A stretch of DNA of 64,000 bases from Symbiodinium natans (GCA_905221605.1 CAJNDS010002629.1:273788-337787), one strand, 5' to 3'. Shown: positions 21,558 to 34,411, numbered from the stretch's first letter. Notes: generated from the sequence alone by a model not told the origin. Translations and numbers: made by a program.

Positions 21558-23327
21558 CTACCCACGCCTCAGGCTCTACGGGATCAGTTTTCAATTTTCA
21601 AGTTTTTGAGCCTTTGGTCTTATGCGGTTCAAGTTGCCCCAAAAGCCCGTTGCAAAAGGGCTTGAGTGTTTGCACTCGAAGGTGGAGATCCATGAATTTG
21701 CATCTGAGATTAAGGTTCAGACATGTCCCACATGAATCAGAACGTAGACTCTGCAAGCACGGTGACTTATCCTTGAATCCCACGTGCCGATTCACCTGAG
21801 CCTCAGCGTAGCACGCTTTCCGTCTGAAGGTTGATCCTAGAGATGCTTCCCTGCTTCCCCTGCACATGGCTATGTCGCGTCAGGGTACTCCTTCTTCGGC
21901 TCCACGCCGTTCTCATCCGGCCCAGCTGCTGGGGAGCCTTGACCAGAAAGCAGCCCGGGGGGGGGGGGGGACCCCTAGAAACGCCAAGATTTTTTTGAAT
22001 GAGGTTCCCTGGGTTTCGCTAATCAGGTTACCGATTAGAGTCCATTCCTGGCAATGAACCCACTGCTGGAAGGCTTTCGCAGTTCCTTGTGGTCTCTTCA
22101 CTGTTATAAGTTCCTTCACTTCAGGTTGTTCTCTCGTTTTCTTTGGTTACTTGGTTGACAGAGTCGACCGCATTGGCCCGAAAAATCTAGAAGCCCATCG
22201 AAGGTTTGTTTAGCGAACGGTGTCGAGAGTTTAGGGATGTTTAGGGTTCTTCAGACGGGACTTCGTCCTCCCTAGGCTAGGCCGAGGAACCCTACTCTAG
22301 AACGTGCGATTAGGTTCTCCAAAAAAGAACGGTACACTAGGCATGCGAAACAGAATCCTCCTTCAGACAGTCAGCCGGACTCGGCATGTTGTCGTAGTAT
22401 GCCACTGCCGTGCCAAAACACTGAAGATTGGCTTGGAAGATGTTCCAGAAAGCGTTGTGCGAAATGCATCCGGTTAATTAGTGAGAACGACAAGACATCT
22501 TTGCACCTGTATACATATGCCATGCATGGAGCGAAAGAACCGAACGGAAAACGTAGCTCCCACATCTTTCGAATGTTCTGATCACTGGCCCGGCTCTGTT
22601 CAGATCGGCCAGATGAAGGCCACACGAGAAGAACAGGACAGTCAACAAGAAGAAGAAGAAGACTGATGTGACCCTCAGAACCTTGCCTGCTGGTATATAA
22701 TGACGAACCTGTGGCATGGTTTGGATGTGCACTCCTGATCTAGGATCGTTAACTGAAGTCCGAGGGCGCAATGCGGATGCAACTGTAAACAATTAACCGT
22801 CCACGTCCTGGCTCCTTCTGCCAGAATCAGAAGTCGAGGACAATCAGCTTGTAAATACTCTATAGACGAGGCCGGTGGAGGAGCTCCGGCGATTTCCAAA
22901 CCTTGACAACCAGAAGACGGATGACAAGATCGATCCCCTACTGCAGGAGTCTGGCTGGACATAGTCAGACATCGTCACAAGACCCTGCTTCGATCCAAGA
23001 GCCTGTGTTTCCAAAGCATCCAATCAGAGACTGTTAGTTCCCCTTTCCCCCCCCCCCCCCCCCCTACACCTTTTCAAGCCTGGCACCTAAACTCAGCCTT
23101 CGAACACCTTTCTGCACCACCACTGCACATTCCTGCCCCTAACATGGACCATACTGAGTGAGGTTCCGGGAGGCGGGTCATTCTAAGAGAGGCTTGCGGC
23201 TGAAACAAAGGCTGTCGAGTCTCAAGTAAGAACTATGCCTACACGATATGGCACTGCCAGATCGAAGTTATGATAGGGTCTGACCTTTCAGCAAAACCCT
23301 TTTGGGAAGGACCATCCCTTGATGCAG
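21558..23327. other. mostly noncoding
   Basis: One ATG-initiated 60-codon + frame at 22399-22581 (MPLPCQNTEDWLGRCSRKRC) may be a short gene or exon but has no codon bias. A short GAA run lies at about 22649-22661, an 18-base C run at 23047-23064, and the 14-base G run is listed separately. No RNA genes recognised. Confidence 0.4.
21957..21970 (+). repeat. poly-G tract (14 bases)
   Basis: A G homopolymer in noncoding sequence, of the same kind as the other long G/C runs in the window. Confidence 0.85.
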
Positions 23328-23622
23328 CGACCGCCCCCGGAAGCGCCGCGGCCAATGCCAAAAGAGGCACCAGCACCCGGTGGTGGAGGGCAAAGCAATC
23401 AGTGAAAGTCCGACTCATGGCTTCAGATAAACAAACATCATCAATTCGGTGGCTGGGTCTTTATGCATCCTGGAGGCCAGTTCAGGGCCTAGTACAGTTG
23501 TGCACTCGATGGGTCGGATGTTCATCTACGATTGGGTCCCTACTTAGCGCACGCTGGGCACGGAGATTGCAAGCACTGCAACCCAACTCCCAAAAGCAAG
23601 CGCGGCCGCTTACCGTTCTCAA
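23328..23622 (+). CDS. two exons of a protein with a CKHC motif
   Basis: Exon 23328-23401 follows GATGCAG and reads RPPPEAPRPMPKEAPAPGGG, a proline-rich low-complexity linker, ending at CA/GTGAAA. Exon 23498-23622 follows TAGTACAG in matching phase 2 and reads ALDGSDVHLRLGPYLAHAGH, then GDCKHCNPTPKSKRGRLPFS, ending at CAA/GTGAGG. The GDCKHC motif preceded by HAGH is reminiscent of the first half of small Cys/His zinc-binding motifs common in dinoflagellate predicted proteins, but the second half would have to lie in a further exon that I could not place (a good acceptor CTGCTGGCAG ends at 23820). Low-complexity linkers followed by a Cys motif fit a nucleic-acid-binding protein; this is inference. 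Confidence 0.48.
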
Positions 23623-25224
23623 GTGAGGTCCGAAAACGGGGCCCCAGGGACTGTCCTCTTTATCACGTGGCCTCAAATCTCCGGAAGCGTGCTCGGTTTC
23701 CAGTTCCTGTTCGTAGTGCATGACTCGGCCGGGTGGCCGAGTGGGGCAGGGGAAGGGGAGGCTGGGGAGGGGGGCGGGGTTCTTGTGAATATGATCTCTC
23801 TCTCCCCGTCTGCTGGCAGGACTCGGAAGTGGTACGCCACCATCTCCAGGCCCGTATGTCTTTGTGCTAGTGCTTTGTGACACCCATGGTATCCCTGTGC
23901 CCCACCCCGCAAGTGGTGCACTGCAACATGCTGTAACATCACCACTCTCAGCCGACTGCGTCAGGCCCTGCCGAAGACGCAGAAACTGAGCCCTGTGCTT
24001 GGAAGTGTTCATGGGGCAAGAAGAAGACTAATGCACGAACTCCAGCCTCATCAGCCTCTGAAAGCTGTCGAGCCAGGGCAGAGGAAATTTCAAGTACCGC
24101 AGCTGAAGGTGCATAATGTGGCAATATTATACCGTAATACCGAGTCGGGGGGTCGGACCCAAATGCTTCCGACCCCAAACGCGTTGAAGCAAAACAGTGG
24201 CAATCACTTTAAGCAACTCAAGAGCCTTGAACACTGCAAGCACACAGAACATGTCTAATCGCTGCGGTGACCGTCGTTGGCATCGTCATGGCATTGCCCG
24301 GCCGTCACTAGGACCCACAAGCCCCAATCAACTACAGCAAGGATTATCAAATATTTTTGTATGACTATCAGAAACCACCGCCCCACGTCTTGGCCCAGGT
24401 GACTCGAAGACGCCAGAGCCCAGCCCAGGCGTCTCTGTCAATGAGCATTCAGAGATTTTCTCGTTTTGGGCAGCTTCTGTCGGGCTACGGCAAAGCTCCA
24501 TGAGTCATGTGAGCCGATTCTTGACCAGACGTGTCAGGTGTACTTGTCTAGGGGTTCCCTTTTCCAAGACCCTGAGCGGTTTAGCCCTAAACTCAACGGT
24601 CGACAGGGTACCTGGGACGATCTCTTGGGACCTTTTCAGCTTTCTTTGTTTGAGTGTTGTGGCCTTACAGGGGTAATTTGGATGTGTGTTCTCTGCTCTG
24701 ATGGGTGAGGTCGCCAGCAGCCGGAGGCAGCGACACCAGTCTATGCCTCTGTCCCATGGAATGCTGGCTTGTTCCCTACCGAAGCGGCCCACAGCACAAC
24801 TTTTCCAATATTTCCCTCAGTTCCTATGTTAATCCCTGCTCAGCATTTGCCATTTGCAAGGTCTATTGTAGCATGAAGGTTCTCTGCCACTTTGGTCTGC
24901 AGAACATGACAAGGCGGCAGTATCAGGTAGCAGCAGTCGGCTAGATGAGATGACTTCAACCATGGTATTTCGACAAGCTCTCTAGAAACGTGCCACTGCT
25001 CTCGCATCTTGTATATGGCCTATCCTTCACGATGGAGCCACGAAGGACGCAGGTGTGATTTTCCAGGTTGGGCTAACGCCAGAAAGAGTTATCCACTGCC
25101 ATTCCGGTGGTGGTGGGGCATCTCGGCCTTCAGGGTTCGCAGCATGATCTTACCCGTAGGCTGAATTGATTGCAATGAGTCGTTGTAGCAGAAACACTGA
25201 TCTTACTTTCAGCTAGGCCCTCAC
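23623..25224. other. mostly noncoding with a weak minus-strand exon
   Basis: On the minus strand a CACCTTCAG acceptor near 24107 opens LRYLKFPLPWLDSFQRLMRL with about 70 percent G/C third positions; it overlaps another plausible frame and is not assigned. A G-rich tract lies around 23745-23778. Nothing else recognised. Confidence 0.35.
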
Positions 25225-25296
25225 CCCTCAGCGTCCAACCAGAAGCCGACGCCTTCAACCAGGCGCCAGTCACCCCACCGGCCCGACCGTTGCTTG
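25225..25296 (-). CDS. internal exon, Trp-rich unknown protein (minus strand)
   Basis: On the minus strand the acceptor CCCACCTCAG ends at 25297. The phase-2 frame reads KQRSGRWGDWRLVEGVGFWL then DAE and ends at the donor GAGGG/GTGAGGGCC. About 16 of 22 third positions are G or C. Two other frames are partly open (one reads SNGRAGGVTGAWLKASASGW), so the frame call is not final, but both splice sites are good. Neighbouring exons were not found and no family was recognised. Confidence 0.4.
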
Positions 25297-27626
25297 CTGA
25301 GGTGGGTTCGGATTTGGGCTCAAGAGCTTTCTGTCGCCAGGGATCAATTATTTGGAGTGTCAAGCATCTGGCAGGACACGACCTGAAGCCCTGCTAGCTG
25401 ACGTCTTGTCATCCTAGGACGCATTGTCCGCTTGGTTGGATTGGTGGTTCAACAATGCTTAAATTGCGGGGAGGCATGTCCTAAAAGCATTGCCTGTCTG
25501 GCGAGAGCGTGTTGTCCTCGAACCGTCGCTAGCTAGATTCTAGATGCTGCCGAAACCAAAATGCATCTCCTTCGAATGACGGATAGGTGGCGGCGGAGCA
25601 TTCGGAGGAGGCACACATCGTTTTGGGTCTCAGCAGATTCTGGGCGGGTGTTCTCCAAAAGCCTGAGTGCCAGCCAGGCTGTGGCTCCCTCGACCGCAGC
25701 CTTGGGGACTGTGAAGGCTCACAGTCCGAACATAAAGCGCCGCTGCAGTAGAGTCACTGTGGGTTTTCTGGTCATCGGCTTCAGCCGCATGATTCTTTCG
25801 GCGTTGGCATAAACAAAACGCGCAGCCCTGAGATGTGCCAAACCCCACCACCAGCGGTACTTCCCCTAGAAGCCGCGTGAAGTATGCGCACCAGAGACAC
25901 TGGCACCCAACGAAGGCTAGAAATAGAACCGTTCAGCCAATCAGTGTTGCTCTCTTGCAACTTACTTGTATCTAATCGTGCCCCAGATCGGGCTTTTGTT
26001 GTCTACTCATGGAAACGAAGTCAGGCAGCAATGCGGATTGTAGGAGTGCCCGCAGTATGCACATCCTCGACAGTCATAAGCAACAGATCTGAAGCACAGC
26101 TTGTAGCGGACAGATGTCCGCTTCGGGGATGTCACAATGTCTTTCAACTTGTACTTGGCTTGGTATATGAGATGACGCACATCCGCATGTAATCGTCAAC
26201 ACTGAACGGGAGTGGGAAGGCCAAAAACATTATTTTCCCAGGCCTCGACATGAGTAAGCTGAAAGTTGCTTGCACACCGTTTGCACGACAAGCCGTAGTT
26301 AGAGCCTCTGGATCAACCTGCGCACGAAAGGCCATCCCAGCGCCAGACCCGCCAACGATGGGAGAGGCGATCTTCGTAGCGCCGGGAGTCGCTGGGCATC
26401 CAGAGCGAACCCTGAAGACTCGATAGGCTCCGACAGACCACAAGCCCATACTACCCCAACCTCCGTGCCGACATACAGCAAAGGACACCACACCGATTAA
26501 TTAACCGCAAACCGGCGGCTTATGGACTGCAGTCACCCCCCGAAACTCCGCAGCCTGCTGCCCTCGACCTTGGAGAAACTAAATTTCAACCTTGTTGACA
26601 GTCAGGCGGCGAGTCCTTTGCCGTTGTCCGCTGCTGACGAGGCGTGCGTTGTCCAAAACTTTGTGCAGAAAGGATGGAATGGCCATCGTGATCAGACGCA
26701 GATGTCAAACAAACTACGTGTTGGTTCACGGGCGCCACGTGGTGTGTCGCGGGTTATGCAAGAAGCGTGATGATGCATGCCTGGCTTTCGCCGGCTGCAT
26801 ACCTGTGTCAGTTCAAGGTTAGGAACTGTTCAACAGCTGAACCGCTGAGTGATGCAACCAGAATTCAGGGGCAGAATGGTTCCCAGCATGTGGCTTCCAG
26901 TCCAAAAGAGCAACAAGTTGAAGCGAGAAACTGTGTAGATAGACAAATGCTTCAGCACTGCCTTTTCCGGAAAGATTCCTTTCACGACCAGGTTTCTGGT
27001 CATGTGCAAAAATTCGGAAGCTAGAGGTTGAAAGTCAAACCTATGACCCAGCCATACTCCTTTTTTCCAGTGAAGATCTCCCCCTTCAAAGGTCCCTAGC
27101 CTGTTGCGGTGAATCCTCGTTTTTGAACTTGGAAAGGCGGCTGTGGCACCTACGTTGCCACCAACGCTTGCCTCGGTGGAGGCCCATGCTTCTCCTTGAC
27201 CGCGAGCCAGTTTTTAGGTCCAACCAGACAACCCTCACATGTCAAGCTTGCTAGATGCTGCTAGATAGTCGCGACAGGGCTTAGTGCAGTCCAGACCCTG
27301 GCTTGAAATGTGACCTTCTGCCTCCAAGCATGTCATGGAGTCATGGACTAGGGCTCTCTGGAAAGATGTTCGTTGCGTGTTAGACACGCAAAGCAGGCCG
27401 TAAGCAGGCCCACAAACAAGGGATCCTGTATTGTATTTGTCAGTTATCTTCCTCGGGAAGCGAATGGATGTGGCACGCCGCGAAACTACACCTATGCTTG
27501 CTGTCCTTTGAATGAAGCCATTCTCGAAGAGTATCGCGGTATCTTGTGTTCCTGCGATGGATGGCGACCTTGGAATCCTTATAGAAGCAGTCTAAGTTAA
27601 GTTCTCATATTGTGGGTTTTAAATAC
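25297..27626. other. no supported exon
   Basis: Open frames at 25561-25812 (+), 26144-26491 (-) and 26522-26770 (+) show no consistent codon bias or splice support. No repeat, RNA gene or mobile element recognised in this stretch. Confidence 0.4.
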
Positions 27627-27737
27627 TTGCATATGCTGGTCCTGAGCCTTGTCAGCAGTCGCCGAGCCTGCCTTCAAGTCACAGGCGCTCTCGCGCTCAA
27701 AGCTTCTGTCTTCAGGTGGCAGCACCGCCGCCGCCTC
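27627..27737 (-). CDS. internal exon, acidic Ala-rich protein (minus strand)
   Basis: On the minus strand the acceptor GGGACCTCCGCAG is followed by 37 codons reading EAAAVLPPEDRSFERESACD and LKAGSATADKAQDQHMQ, ending at CAA/GTATTT. Both ends are phase 0 and about 24 of 37 third positions are G or C. The peptide is hydrophilic and probably disordered or helical. An open + frame over the same bases also has good third-position bias, so a residual strand doubt remains. Flanking exons not found. Confidence 0.45.
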
Positions 27738-28741
27738 CTGCGGAGGTCCCGGAAGCAGTGGATGCGGCGCTGAGAGCTTGTTTTTGAACAAACCAACGAG
27801 AACTCGTCCGAATCTCGCGTGTCCGAGCCGCGAGAGTGAGAGTCCAATCTGCGATTGATTCGGTGTGGCTCTTCGGATGTCGGCTCTTGCTCGCAGCTTC
27901 GGAATTTGCGGCGGGATGCTCTGAGAGCTCCAGTGCCTCGAAAGTAGAGATGTAGTGCCTCGTAGGACGTCTGGAGCTGCGCTAACTTGAAGATCATGAA
28001 CATCGACTTTTGTCTGTGAGTGGTTGGGGAGTGTTTTGCGCTGTTTGGGTCCATGCTGGCATAATTTGGGCATTGGGGGCTTGTGACAGTCTCACCTTCA
28101 ATGGCTGTGCCTACGAGAGCGGCTTACTTGAGGGTTCTGAAGGGTTCAAGGTTTGGCTTGCGGAGTGGATCAGGTCGAAGTGCCAGCGGAGCTCGTCACG
28201 GAAACTGAGGCCTTTTGGTCTGTCGGTTTTCTCAAGTAAGCTGACAAGCTTCGAAGCAAGGGATGCCCTCAGCTATGATGCTGAGAAGGGTTGATGCTGA
28301 GACGCCCTGCTTCCCTTTTTTTCTTGGGCAAACGGCACGCCTTATCCTTGGCAAATGGCTCTTCCCTCTTGTGCCCTGGCAAACTGGCAGGTATTGGCAG
28401 ATCTTCGCACTATCTACACACGCCTCTCCCATAAGAATCGAAGAGCCGACATGGAAGGTTCCCATCCCTTTGGAGCGCTCGACTTCTCGCACCGAGGCCT
28501 CAGGGCGATGCAAGAAACCTAGGGGAGTGTCGATTGTGTCTCCAAGGTCATGATAAGTGCCTGAGAAGTAGCTATGTTTGGAAGGAATGAAGCCCGTCAG
28601 GGATGTCTGGCGATGGCCAGGGGACCATGTGAAGGCTTTGGGGGCTTCACACGAGCAGGTTATAATCCTCGCCCCATTGTGGGTGCACATATGGGCGACG
28701 GTGACTTACTGAGTGCTCTCTTGTGGGACTTTGGAATGCAG

Positions 28742-29520
28742 GCCGTGCATACGCCAACGATTTGCGATCCTGCAGCTGTTGCAGCAGAGGCCCTCGCGTT
28801 CCTGCAGCCGTGGTAGAGTTCCAGAATCTTGCGGTTCAGCCGTTCAGCCCAGACCCTCGAACCTGAAAAAGCTTCAGCCTGAAAGTCCAAAAGCCAAGCC
28901 TTGGAAGTCCTATTTAGCTTGGCGACTTGGCGGTTTCTGGTCAGAAGACGCTGTACAACCTGGTTACATTCATGGGACATCCCTACCGAATTCGTGACCT
29001 CCAAGTCAGGTAAAAGTGTCTTCAACATCTGCCTGAGCCAAGTGGGTTGCGGATCCCAAGAGTCCTGAGCCTGAGAGGCCCTGCGCTCGGCCGTTGGGCG
29101 TCGCGACACTGTGGCACTGCGGGCGGCTCTGAACGAGGTGGGTCTGGGGCCCTGGGGCAAGCTGAGGGCTCTCCAAAGGCCATAGGATCGACGTGTTTAG
29201 CCTTGCAGTACGTAGTTTCGGGTTCAAGAGTTGGATGTTTTCAGGGCTGGCAGACTGCTTGTGGAGTCGAACTTGGAGAGGCTTCCTTATGCTTTCTTGT
29301 ACAGCGTGTCGGTGCTCCTTGGGTCGTATCGAAGCAGAGCACTTGCGAACTATTGCGAATGTGGAAGTGGTTGAATGGGTTTCTTGCAATCAAGCCGGTA
29401 AAGACACAAGGTTTACCTGAAGCATCATCTTCGGAGGCAGTGCCTGCGGGGACCAGTTGGGAGCTCATTGAGTGGCTGCCTGAGTCAGACTCGCGCGCTT
29501 TTGTGCATCGAGGGCATTAA
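28742..29520 (+). CDS. multi-exon fragment with helical-repeat exon
   Basis: Three candidate + exons. 28742-28816 follows TTGGAATGCAG and reads AVHTPTICDPAAVAAEALAF ending in a TAG, so it may be shorter than drawn. 29078-29137 reads ALRSAVGRRDTVALRAALNE and ends at GAG/GTGGGT; nearly all its third positions are G or C, and its pattern is that of short alpha-helical repeats common in predicted algal proteins. About 29403-29520 reads LPEASSSEAVPAGTSWELIE then WLPESDS and ends in TAA, a plausible terminal exon. Joins between them were not proven. A 166-codon antisense frame over 28660-29160 is in codon register and is likely a shadow. Confidence 0.4.
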
Positions 29521-31773
29521 GGCTGGTCTAGAGCTAGCCCCCCTTATACATCCAACTGGGCGCGTAATTGTCCATGTCATTGTAGTGGCCTTGAGCTAGT
29601 GCCGGCTGCCTGCCCAACGACATGCCAGCGATTTTGCAATATTTCCGGATATGTGCTGTTTTCAATCATCGCAGGTACATTCCATGCGACACCATGGGTT
29701 ATCATGGGGCAATTTCACAGTCACTCTCCGCATCTTTCCTTTCAGTTGGCTTAAAGCCTTCGAATTCCGAATGCCGAACAGTTAGAACCATCAGCCCTCT
29801 CAAGGGTCGGTTTGCCGCGCCTCCTGTTTTTTGAGCTTAGGATTCGGCATTCGGGGGCTTGCGGGGGCTTGGAAGGTAATTTGGGGAAAGAGAAGAAGGA
29901 GCGAAGGATGGGGTGGAATGCTTGTATCCGAGGCCCTCTGAGCCATAGATGGCCCATGGGGTAGTGGACGATCTTGATACAAGGCACAAAACATCTGACC
30001 CCAAAGTCCCTGTATAGGTAACATCATGAGCTTATAAGCTATTCATTGCATGTGCGCGCGGCCCTGCCGACTGCCGAAATCACTCTGCACCTTAGCCTGT
30101 CTGCATCACCCAAGCCACAAGCCCAAGAGCGCCAAAGCCCGTAGCTGCATTGACGTGAAGCTCTATGCTGTACATACCATGCCAGAATGCACAGTGAAGG
30201 TGGGCACACGACAGAAGCAGAGACATCGAACACGAGGCGGCGGTTGTGCTGCAGTGTTGCTATTTAGTTGTGCCCTAGGGCTTCGGGCTTAGTTAGATGA
30301 GCCTTTCGAGTTGGAAACTACCTTCCATCGTTTTTGTTCCCAGAGAGAATAACCGGCTGCGTGGCTTTAAACCCTCGGCATTGTGGCCCACGTAACGTCG
30401 AGTACTGGCTATGGTGTGTCATCCGCATCAGGGCTAATTCGGCCCGCCTTGCATGTTGTTCGGGGAACAGGGCTACTTTTACAATATATGCATTAGTTAC
30501 CATTAGTTGGGTGAGGGCGGTGCATCAGCATGCCACTTCCTGTCAGTTCTAGCAACTGATGTGCGCTCTGGGCAGAACCAGAAGCAGCCACCTGAAGCCC
30601 GAAAACCAGCGGCATCGCCTCAGAAGATTTCCCTCCAACGATGGGCCTCCCAGAAGCAGCGCTGCAGCGAAGATCACGACAGCAAGTTGCGAAGGCCAAA
30701 TTCGCAATGTGTCGGATTCATACTAGTTAACCCACTGACTGATGCATCAAGGCCTGGGGCAATCGGCTGCAGGAGCGTGGGAGGGAAGGGGTGATGTATA
30801 TGTCACCGATGTAATATACGTATCTGAGCAGCGGAGACACCGCCTTCATGACACACACGGAGAGTAAATACGTGTGCGTCTCATGTGCGAGACCGTCACG
30901 AATCCATGTCCCGAAAGCATAATGAAAGGCTGGAAGCACAAACAACTTGGAGAGCTTCTTGACTCTCTGGACTGTAGAGTCGAAACCCAAATGAATGCCC
31001 CGCAGAGTGCACTGATGCAGAGGAGCTCGCTCTAGCAGCTCTGAACAAGGTCCTTGCCCGGACTGGCGCCAGGGGGCCTGGCAGGTTGAGCAGGTCTTTG
31101 AGTCCCCGCATCCCCTTCTAGGCGTTCTCAAACTGAGCTCTCCAAGGCTTCGGCTGAGGCGCTTTCAGCCGCCTGCGAATATGCCTGGGAGGCAGGGCCC
31201 GAAAGTCTCTCTCTCCAGAGCTCCTCTGCATATTCAAGAAAGGTACACTGTCCAAGTTCTTTGATACTGAAACGGGAATCCCTGTGTCATTGACCGCGGG
31301 GCCTGAAACCCGAATCAGCACAACCCTGCAAGTTTCACCCGGAACCTTTGTTGGCCAGACCCAACCGGGGTATCCCTCGAAAGCAGCCCGGGGTTGTTCT
31401 GGAATCTTGTTTGGGGGTGATGGTGATGCATGGGTTTAAGGTACTGCTGGTCCGGTTCCTGTTCCTTTCTGCTGGCTCGAGCTCGGCATGATTTCTTTTT
31501 GGGGTCCACTTGGTCGTTTGCTTTTTTTCGCACCCTCGGTGTGGGGTTGTTAGAAAACTGAATTCTTCTCCTCGCCCGGTCTACTTCGCCCGGTCTACTC
31601 CTCGCCCAAACCCAGAGTGCCCAACCCCAGCCGAGAGTGTCCGGGTGGGGATATTCGAAGTAAAATATTTTTTGAAGAGGGCTCGGCAGTGCTCAGCTAT
31701 AAAGAATCCGAAAACATGTGCGGGTGTAAACCCGCGACGGGGGGCAACAAAAGTCAAAAGTCACCGGTTTTGA
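29521..31773. other. noncoding or weakly coding spacer
   Basis: A + frame from 30578 after TGGGCAG reads NQKQPPEARKPAASPQKISL and could be an exon, but the minus strand reads equally well. Minus frames at 30727-31131 and 31118-31321 have no consistent bias. No RNA genes or repeats recognised. Confidence 0.35.
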
Positions 31774-34411
31774 ATGTCGGAAGGGTTGAGCCGATTGGCT
31801 TTCACGAAGCTGGCAGTCCTGCAGGCAGGCGTCCCTGCCGAGCTCCTGGAGCCCGCACGCGAGGTGGCTGTCACGTGATTGGAATAATGGTTTCGTGTAG
31901 CGTTGTGGGGTGAGAACTTCCGGAGTTACGCATGTTTATGGGCTTCTTTGTAAGTATACTCAGAATATTCTTAGGGCCCAGATGTCTTCTCAACACTTCT
32001 TCGCCTTCCGGCCAATGTACTCCTAAAGCTCCGCGCAGGGCTCATCCCAAGACCATCCTAAACCCCAGAGGCAGTGGCACTGGTCTCTAGACCCCAACTC
32101 CCGAGAGGAATGTGGTCGCCGGCAGTTCCGCCAGGCAGCGGAGGAGGTGCGCCAGGTCGATCCAGGTCGTGAGGGTAAAAAGATCAGGAGTTCAGGGGCC
32201 ATTGCGACAAGACCATATACTATAAACGGACGTTGTTCTGTTGCCTCCTTGCCAAAGGACCTTGTTGTTTTTTTGGGGGGCGGGGGGGGGTGTCAAGTAT
32301 CAGTGCCTAGGAGTCGCATGAACCGAAACTGTTTGGCAAGAGTTGCCTTGTCCCGTCCAGGCCCTCCTCACCGCCCTGGCCCAGCGAAGCGCCGTAGAAA
32401 CCCTGGAGCCGGCCTCCGAGAGGGAGTTTAAGTATTCAAGAGCCGCTCCTTGTGCCTGCTTCCTTCGAAATGTACTTTGACTTCAGAGCTTCAGCTTCAG
32501 GTGGGGTGGGGACTCCATCAAGTGACATCACGTGCTCTTGTATTGGGCTAGCAGGTCCAATGTCCAGAGGTTGGACTACAAGTAATGCTGCACCACCAGC
32601 TAGCCCTTCGTTTTGAAGAGATTCTCTATCAGAAAATGGCTTGACGAGCAACTTTTCCGAGATCATTGGCCTGTTTTCATCTAGCATTAGTCTTGCTATG
32701 TTTATAGGCTTTGCCGATCAACTTTAGTTAGTAGGTTTTTCATTGGCCTATATTGGCCTCAGCTAAAGTTAGCAGTGGCTGGCTTCCATCATCAATAAGC
32801 ATTGGCATACAGATCCACAAAACAGTCTTGATCCAACGGCACCTTACCATGAGATTTTGAAGCCCAATTGAGAGAACTTTACAAGGGCAGAGGTAGGAAC
32901 CAACCGAAACTGCACCATCCAGGGTCACAGAGTTAAACGTTCCGACCGAAATTGTAGCAAAGTACTTGCCGGACTTGGTACCACTTTAAAACCTGCAAGG
33001 TATGGACAACTCTGACGTCCGAGCGTGCTTGCATGTTGTCAAGGAAATTTGCAGCAGCAGGTCAGAGGTGAGCGATGCAAGTAGTGTGGGGAGGTCTTGC
33101 TTTACTTGGTATCCGATCCATACTACGCATGGGACTACAGAACACATCGGCCCTCGGTCTGAAGGAATCGCTTTCCAACCCAGGCCAGTTCTCCAGCGGG
33201 CGGAGAAGGTCACTTGCATGTGTATTCTTGCAGTTCGAATGCTGTTGGACGGGAGGGTTGGGGGTTCCATTCTAAGCGAAAGAGCACCGAACGGTCCTAG
33301 AGCGAAAGTCCTCGCAACAAAGGTGCTCAGCACCATGTACGACCATGCAAGTAGAAGCTTGCTAGCCCCCCTTCAGACGGTTTCTTTCAATCCAGAGCGG
33401 GGATGGCACACTAGCCAATCATCCTGTGTGCCCTAATGCGCTTCTGCCGGAGTGTGCTTTGTTGGCGAGCCGGTTTCATCTGTAGATGGCAGTGAACTCA
33501 GCCGCTTGCCAGGCCTCCGTTTCGCAGGAACTTCTGCATCATGCCCGTCAGCGTATTGAGGACATCCGTGTCGGATTCGGCAGGAATAGCAGTGACACTA
33601 CTCTGATTCTGTATGGCCATTCCGATTGTTTAGCTATCATCTTGAGTCGGTGCAAAGCTTTGCATGGTATCTGCGACCCCGAGATGGGCGCGACAACGCC
33701 TTTCCTGCTCTGCACAAACGAGGTTGCGTCAACCGGCTGGAGACTTTCATCTGAAGTAATCCTAAGGTGTGTCTGCAATTTTGCAGCACATGAACATGCA
33801 AGCCGAACCGCTTCGTGACACTTGTCTTGCAGAGCTTGCATAGGATAAGCCTTGCTGGGTTTTGGCATCCGCGCCCCCAAAGGTCGATGTATTTGCTGTG
33901 TCGATTAGCAAACTGGAGAAGATGTTGAAGCCATTTGAAGCCGATTGGCTGGGAGCTTGCAGGACCTTCGCCACAGTACGCCCGCCACCGAGTCATGTGC
34001 TGGTCCTCTGCATCTATTGGAAGCTCTTGTGAATGGATGATGCAGCCATATGCAGCTTGTCTGTGGGAAGGCTCGATTCTAGATAGTCTTACAGAAATAC
34101 CTGGTGAAGGTAGAAATCGTGCAGGTAATTAATAAGTTCTGTGCTGGATGGTCGCTTCTGGTGGAGGCAGTGGCACGGTCGAATCCGGTCGAAGATTCAC
34201 TGCGACGGTCTCGCTAGGGAAGAGGTTTGTCCTTAGAAGTGCTTGGTACTATCCGCAGCTGTTTGCAACATTTTGCAACGCAAGCAGGGCCAAGACTCTA
34301 TACCTAAAGAATGCAACAACAATCGTTGACCCCAAAGTGAACTGGGTTGAGCTTGGAATGAGGAACGCTTTCCTTGATGTGCAAGTGACACATTTCTCGA
34401 CTAGCGAATGA
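31774..34411 (+). CDS. seven-exon gene model, about 300 residues, unknown protein
   Basis: This is the most complete model. Exon 1 31774-31863 starts with ATG after an in-frame TGA: MSEGLSRLAFTKLAVLQAGV, ending GAG/GTGGCT. Exon 2 32126-32155 (FRQAAEEVRQ). Exon 3 32361 to about 32421 (ALLTALAQRSAVETLEPASE, nearly all codons ending in G/C). Exon 4 about 33000-33067 (SDVRACLHVVKEICSSRSE, donor GAG/GTGAGC). Exon 5 33528-33755 (ELLHHARQRIEDIRVGFG...). Exon 6 33844-34028 (DKPCWVLASAPPKVDVFAVS, then ISKLEKMLKPFEADWLGACR). Exon 7 34171-34411 (YYPQLFATFCNASRAKTLYL, stop TGA). Phases agree for 1-2, 2-3, 4-5, 5-6 and 6-7; the 3-4 junction needs a GA donor or a missed exon. No known domain recognised. 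Confidence 0.5.

Noticed and set aside
32436-33336. Minus-strand virus-like or retroelement-like pseudogene
   Set aside because: A minus frame of about 200 codons with a single TAA (32986-32988) looked like a decayed beta-rich protein. It is in exact antisense register over exon 4 of the + gene, and the + strand offers phase-consistent exons on both sides, so the minus reading is treated as a shadow.
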